In this document: one piece after another, positions 7,175 to 9,071 of the stretch
Layout of the letters: every line of letters starts with the position of its first letter
Numbering within the stretch: the stretch's first letter is position 1
Assembly: GCA_944376035.1 (NCBI GenBank)
Contig: CALWBJ010000040.1
Coordinates: 1-9,071 of the forward strand
Source: an uncultured Clostridia bacterium
Lineage (GTDB): Bacteria; Bacillota; Clostridia; Christensenellales; Borkfalkiaceae
DNA length: 9,071 nucleotides
Direction of reading: 5' to 3'
Notes under the pieces: model-generated
Databases searched by the model: none
Told to the model about the DNA's origin: nothing
What the model saw: only the letters and a program-made list of their open reading frames with translations
Made by a program: the position numbers and the translations under genes

Positions 7175-7791
7175 TGAAAATATTACATTTACAATCGGGC
7201 CCGCTCAATGTGAATACTTATTTTCTTGTAAACGAGGGGACCAAAACAGCCGTGGTTATAGACGGCGGTGAAAATTATAAACTTATCAAACAGACAGAGG
7301 AAAAGTACGGTTTTAAAATTAAAGCCGTACTTCTCACGCACGCTCATTTCGACCATGCTGGCAACGCAAAAAAGTTGCAGGACGACGGCGCGAAGATTTA
7401 TATAAGCGAAAAAGACGCGCCCAAACTTTCTGACGGCGGTAACCTTGCCTCTGATTTCGGCAGACATTTTGAAAGTTTTGTTCCCGACGTTCTGTTTCGG
7501 GACGGAGACACGCTTGACATTGAGGGTATAGAGATAAAAGTTATTTTAACTCCCGGGCATACAGACGGTTCGGCTTGCTTTATAGTCGGCAACGCAATAT
7601 TTACGGGCGATACCCTTTTTCACGAATGTGTGGGACGTACAGATTTCAAAACAGGCAGCAGTAAAGATATGATTGCTTCCGTAAAGCGGCTTTTTGCACT
7701 TCAGGGCGATTATGTCGTGTATCCGGGACATGACGAGTTTACCACACTCGATTACGAACGAAAACATAATATTTTTGCGGAATACAGTTGA
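7174..7791 (+). CDS. Metallo-beta-lactamase-fold hydrolase, glyoxalase II-like
   Basis: This is a small cytosolic zinc hydrolase of the MBL superfamily; there is no signal peptide or TM helix. In its 205 residues it carries THAHFDH (55-61; metal ligands H56, H58, D60, H61), TPGHTDGS with H129, the bridging aspartate in TGDTLF (D146), and PGH with H186. GDTLF..CVGRTDF..GS (145-162) is the signature of the short glyoxalase II-like (YcbL/YqgX type) group. It lacks the C-terminal substrate-binding domain of classical GloB, so glutathione-thioester hydrolysis should not be assumed, especially as many Clostridia make no glutathione. The substrate is unknown. Its ATG overlaps the rel stop by 1 nt, with AGGA (7160-7163) 10 nt upstream, pointing to translational coupling. 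The same gene often sits between rel and hemZ in Clostridia. Confidence 0.93.
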   Translation: MKILHLQSGPLNVNTYFLVNEGTKTAVVIDGGENYKLIKQTEEKYGFKIKAVLLTHAHFDHAGNAKKLQDDGAKIYISEKDAPKLSDGGNLASDFGRHFESFVPDVLFRDGDTLDIEGIEIKVILTPGHTDGSACFIVGNAIFTGDTLFHECVGRTDFKTGSSKDMIASVKRLFALQGDYVVYPGHDEFTTLDYERKHNIFAEYS

Positions 7792-7797
7792 CGGAAT

Positions 7798-9071
7798 ATG
7801 ATTGATACGGATTTGAAGTTCTGCGAAAGCGAACTTAACGAAGTTATAAATATGTTTGCCGGTGCGGACGGTTTAAAAATAAGGCATATTTTTTCCGAAA
7901 AAGACGACAGAGTGGTAAATACCGTTGTGGTAAACGGTAAAAGTTACGCTTTCGGAAATTTGCTTACAGGGGTAAAAAACGATATAGAGCGAAAAAGATA
8001 TGTAAAACGCTATGCTAAACTGTCGCTGTATAAGGCTTTGTCCGCGGTTTATGGCATAAAATTACCTTGGGGCGCTCTTACGGGTATAAGACCTACTAAA
8101 CTTGCTTATCAGCAGTTAGAAGAAACGGGTGAATTCAGGGACTTTTTTATAAATACCATGAAGGTTTCAGAGCAAAAGACGGATTTGGTCGAAAAAGTTC
8201 TGGAAAGTCAGAAAGGCATTTATGAAAAGGACGACGATAATACCGATTTTTTTGTTTTTATTCCTTTTTGCCCGTCAAGGTGTAAATACTGTTCTTTTAT
8301 AAGCGCCGACATTAAGGGTGCGGCGAAATACGTTGACGAATATGTTGACGTGCTTATAAAGGAAATAAGAGAGAGCGCGCGTTACATAAGAAAATTGAAA
8401 AGCATTTACGTGGGCGGAGGAACGCCCGTGGCTCTTGAAGATAAAGCGCTGAAAAAGATAATTGAAGAAATCGCCAAAATAAACACGGGCGTGGAATTTA
8501 CCGTTGAGGCTGGAAGACCTGACAGAATTACCGAGCAAAATTTGCAGATATTCAAAGACTGCGGAGTAACTCGAATATGTATAAATCCGCAGACATTCAA
8601 CGATAAGACGCTTACTCTCTTAGGTAGGAAACATACCGCGGCAGAGGTCGAAGAGAAATTTCTGGCCGCAAAAGATTACTTTATAACAAATATGGATTTG
8701 ATAGCCGGTCTGACGGGTGAGGATTTTGAAGATTTTAAGTATTCTCTCGATAAAGCGGTCAGTTTATCGCCCGACAATATAACCGTGCATACTTTATGCG
8801 TAAAGCGCGGTTCGGAACTTGCAGAAGGAGTAAAACGGCTGGACGCGGGAGAGGTTTCGAAAATGGTGGATTATGCAGGTATAGCTCTCGGCAAAAACGG
8901 TTATAATCCCTATTATCTATACAGACAAAAATATATGGCGGGAAATTTGGAAAACGTCGGTTACTGCCGTAAAGGAAAAGCGTGCGTCTATAATATTGAC
9001 GTCATGGAGGAAATCAGCAGTACGGTTGCATGCGGCGCGAATGCCATAAGTAAAAGGGTAACGGGTATGGG
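7798..9071 (+). CDS. hemZ: Radical SAM protein HemZ (coproporphyrinogen dehydrogenase family), 3' end outside window
   Basis: The first 424 residues are present and the frame is open to the right edge; full-length family members have about 490-500. CPSRCKYC (158-165) is the CxxxCxxC motif (C158, C162, C165) that binds the [4Fe-4S] cluster cleaving S-adenosylmethionine, and YVGGGTP (204-210) is the glycine-rich SAM-binding segment. TVEAGRPD (235-242), INPQTFNDKTL (262-272), the LLGRKHT stretch and YRQKYMAGNLENVGY (375-389) are specific to HemZ rather than HemN or HemW. An N-terminal region of about 150 residues (including GIRPTKLAY) precedes the radical SAM barrel, as in the family. HemZ is annotated as an oxygen-independent coproporphyrinogen III oxidase, but its true role in heme-less anaerobes is uncertain. 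The ATG is 6 bp after the hydrolase stop; that stop is in the same frame, so translation cannot begin upstream. No good Shine-Dalgarno is seen (GGAA at 7793-7796 is too close). Confidence 0.93.
   Translation, partial: MIDTDLKFCESELNEVINMFAGADGLKIRHIFSEKDDRVVNTVVVNGKSYAFGNLLTGVKNDIERKRYVKRYAKLSLYKALSAVYGIKLPWGALTGIRPTKLAYQQLEETGEFRDFFINTMKVSEQKTDLVEKVLESQKGIYEKDDDNTDFFVFIPFCPSRCKYCSFISADIKGAAKYVDEYVDVLIKEIRESARYIRKLKSIYVGGGTPVALEDKALKKIIEEIAKINTGVEFTVEAGRPDRITEQNLQIFKDCGVTRICINPQTFNDKTLTLLGRKHTAAEVEEKFLAAKDYFITNMDLIAGLTGEDFEDFKYSLDKAVSLSPDNITVHTLCVKRGSELAEGVKRLDAGEVSKMVDYAGIALGKNGYNPYYLYRQKYMAGNLENVGYCRKGKACVYNIDVMEEISSTVACGANAISKRVTGM

Noticed and set aside
7514..7532. TTGACA inside the hydrolase gene
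   Set aside because: The only TATA-like hexamer (7527-7532) is just 7 bp downstream, too close for a promoter, and nothing fits at 16-18 bp.
8333..8360. TTGACG-N16-TATAAA promoter-like match inside hemZ
   Set aside because: It lies deep inside the coding region with no downstream gene start nearby; a chance match in AT-rich codons.

Overview
The window is a chromosomal housekeeping segment from a low- to mid-GC Gram-positive bacterium, most likely an uncultured anaerobic member of the Clostridia (Bacillota). Four things support this. SecD and SecF are separate genes. RecJ has the long C-terminal extension seen in Bacillota. There is a single bifunctional Rel rather than a RelA/SpoT pair. The order recJ - rel - metallo-beta-lactamase-fold hydrolase - hemZ is a familiar clostridial arrangement. 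All complete genes lie on the + strand. I assign no genus or species.

Layout: (1) positions 3-89 hold the possible C-terminal tail of an unidentified upstream gene. (2) An AT-rich spacer (90-366) ends in a good sigma-A-type promoter and a strong Shine-Dalgarno for secD. (3) secD and secF (367-2630) are separated by 2 bp and followed by a clear intrinsic terminator (2648-2677). (4) recJ (2730-5021) has no convincing promoter or strong Shine-Dalgarno. (5) A near-consensus promoter lies inside the last codons of recJ (4974-5002), just ahead of rel (5036-7174). rel overlaps the hydrolase gene (7174-7791) by one base, and hemZ (7798 to beyond the right edge) follows 6 bp later. rel-hydrolase-hemZ therefore look like one transcription unit that can run independently of recJ.

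Function: SecD/SecF are the membrane accessory pair that helps the SecYEG translocon complete protein export. RecJ is a 5'-3' single-strand DNA exonuclease of recombination and repair. Rel makes and degrades (p)ppGpp in the stringent response. The hydrolase is a small glyoxalase II-like zinc enzyme of unknown substrate. HemZ is a radical SAM protein of the coproporphyrinogen dehydrogenase/HemW group. They do not form one pathway; their grouping is a conserved gene neighbourhood.

I found no mobile element, CRISPR array, tRNA, rRNA or clearly novel system. The points most worth checking are the divergence of the SecD/SecF pair, where SecF seems to lack the conserved membrane aspartate; the promoter embedded in recJ; and the absence of apt and dtd, which often sit beside rel in related bacteria.
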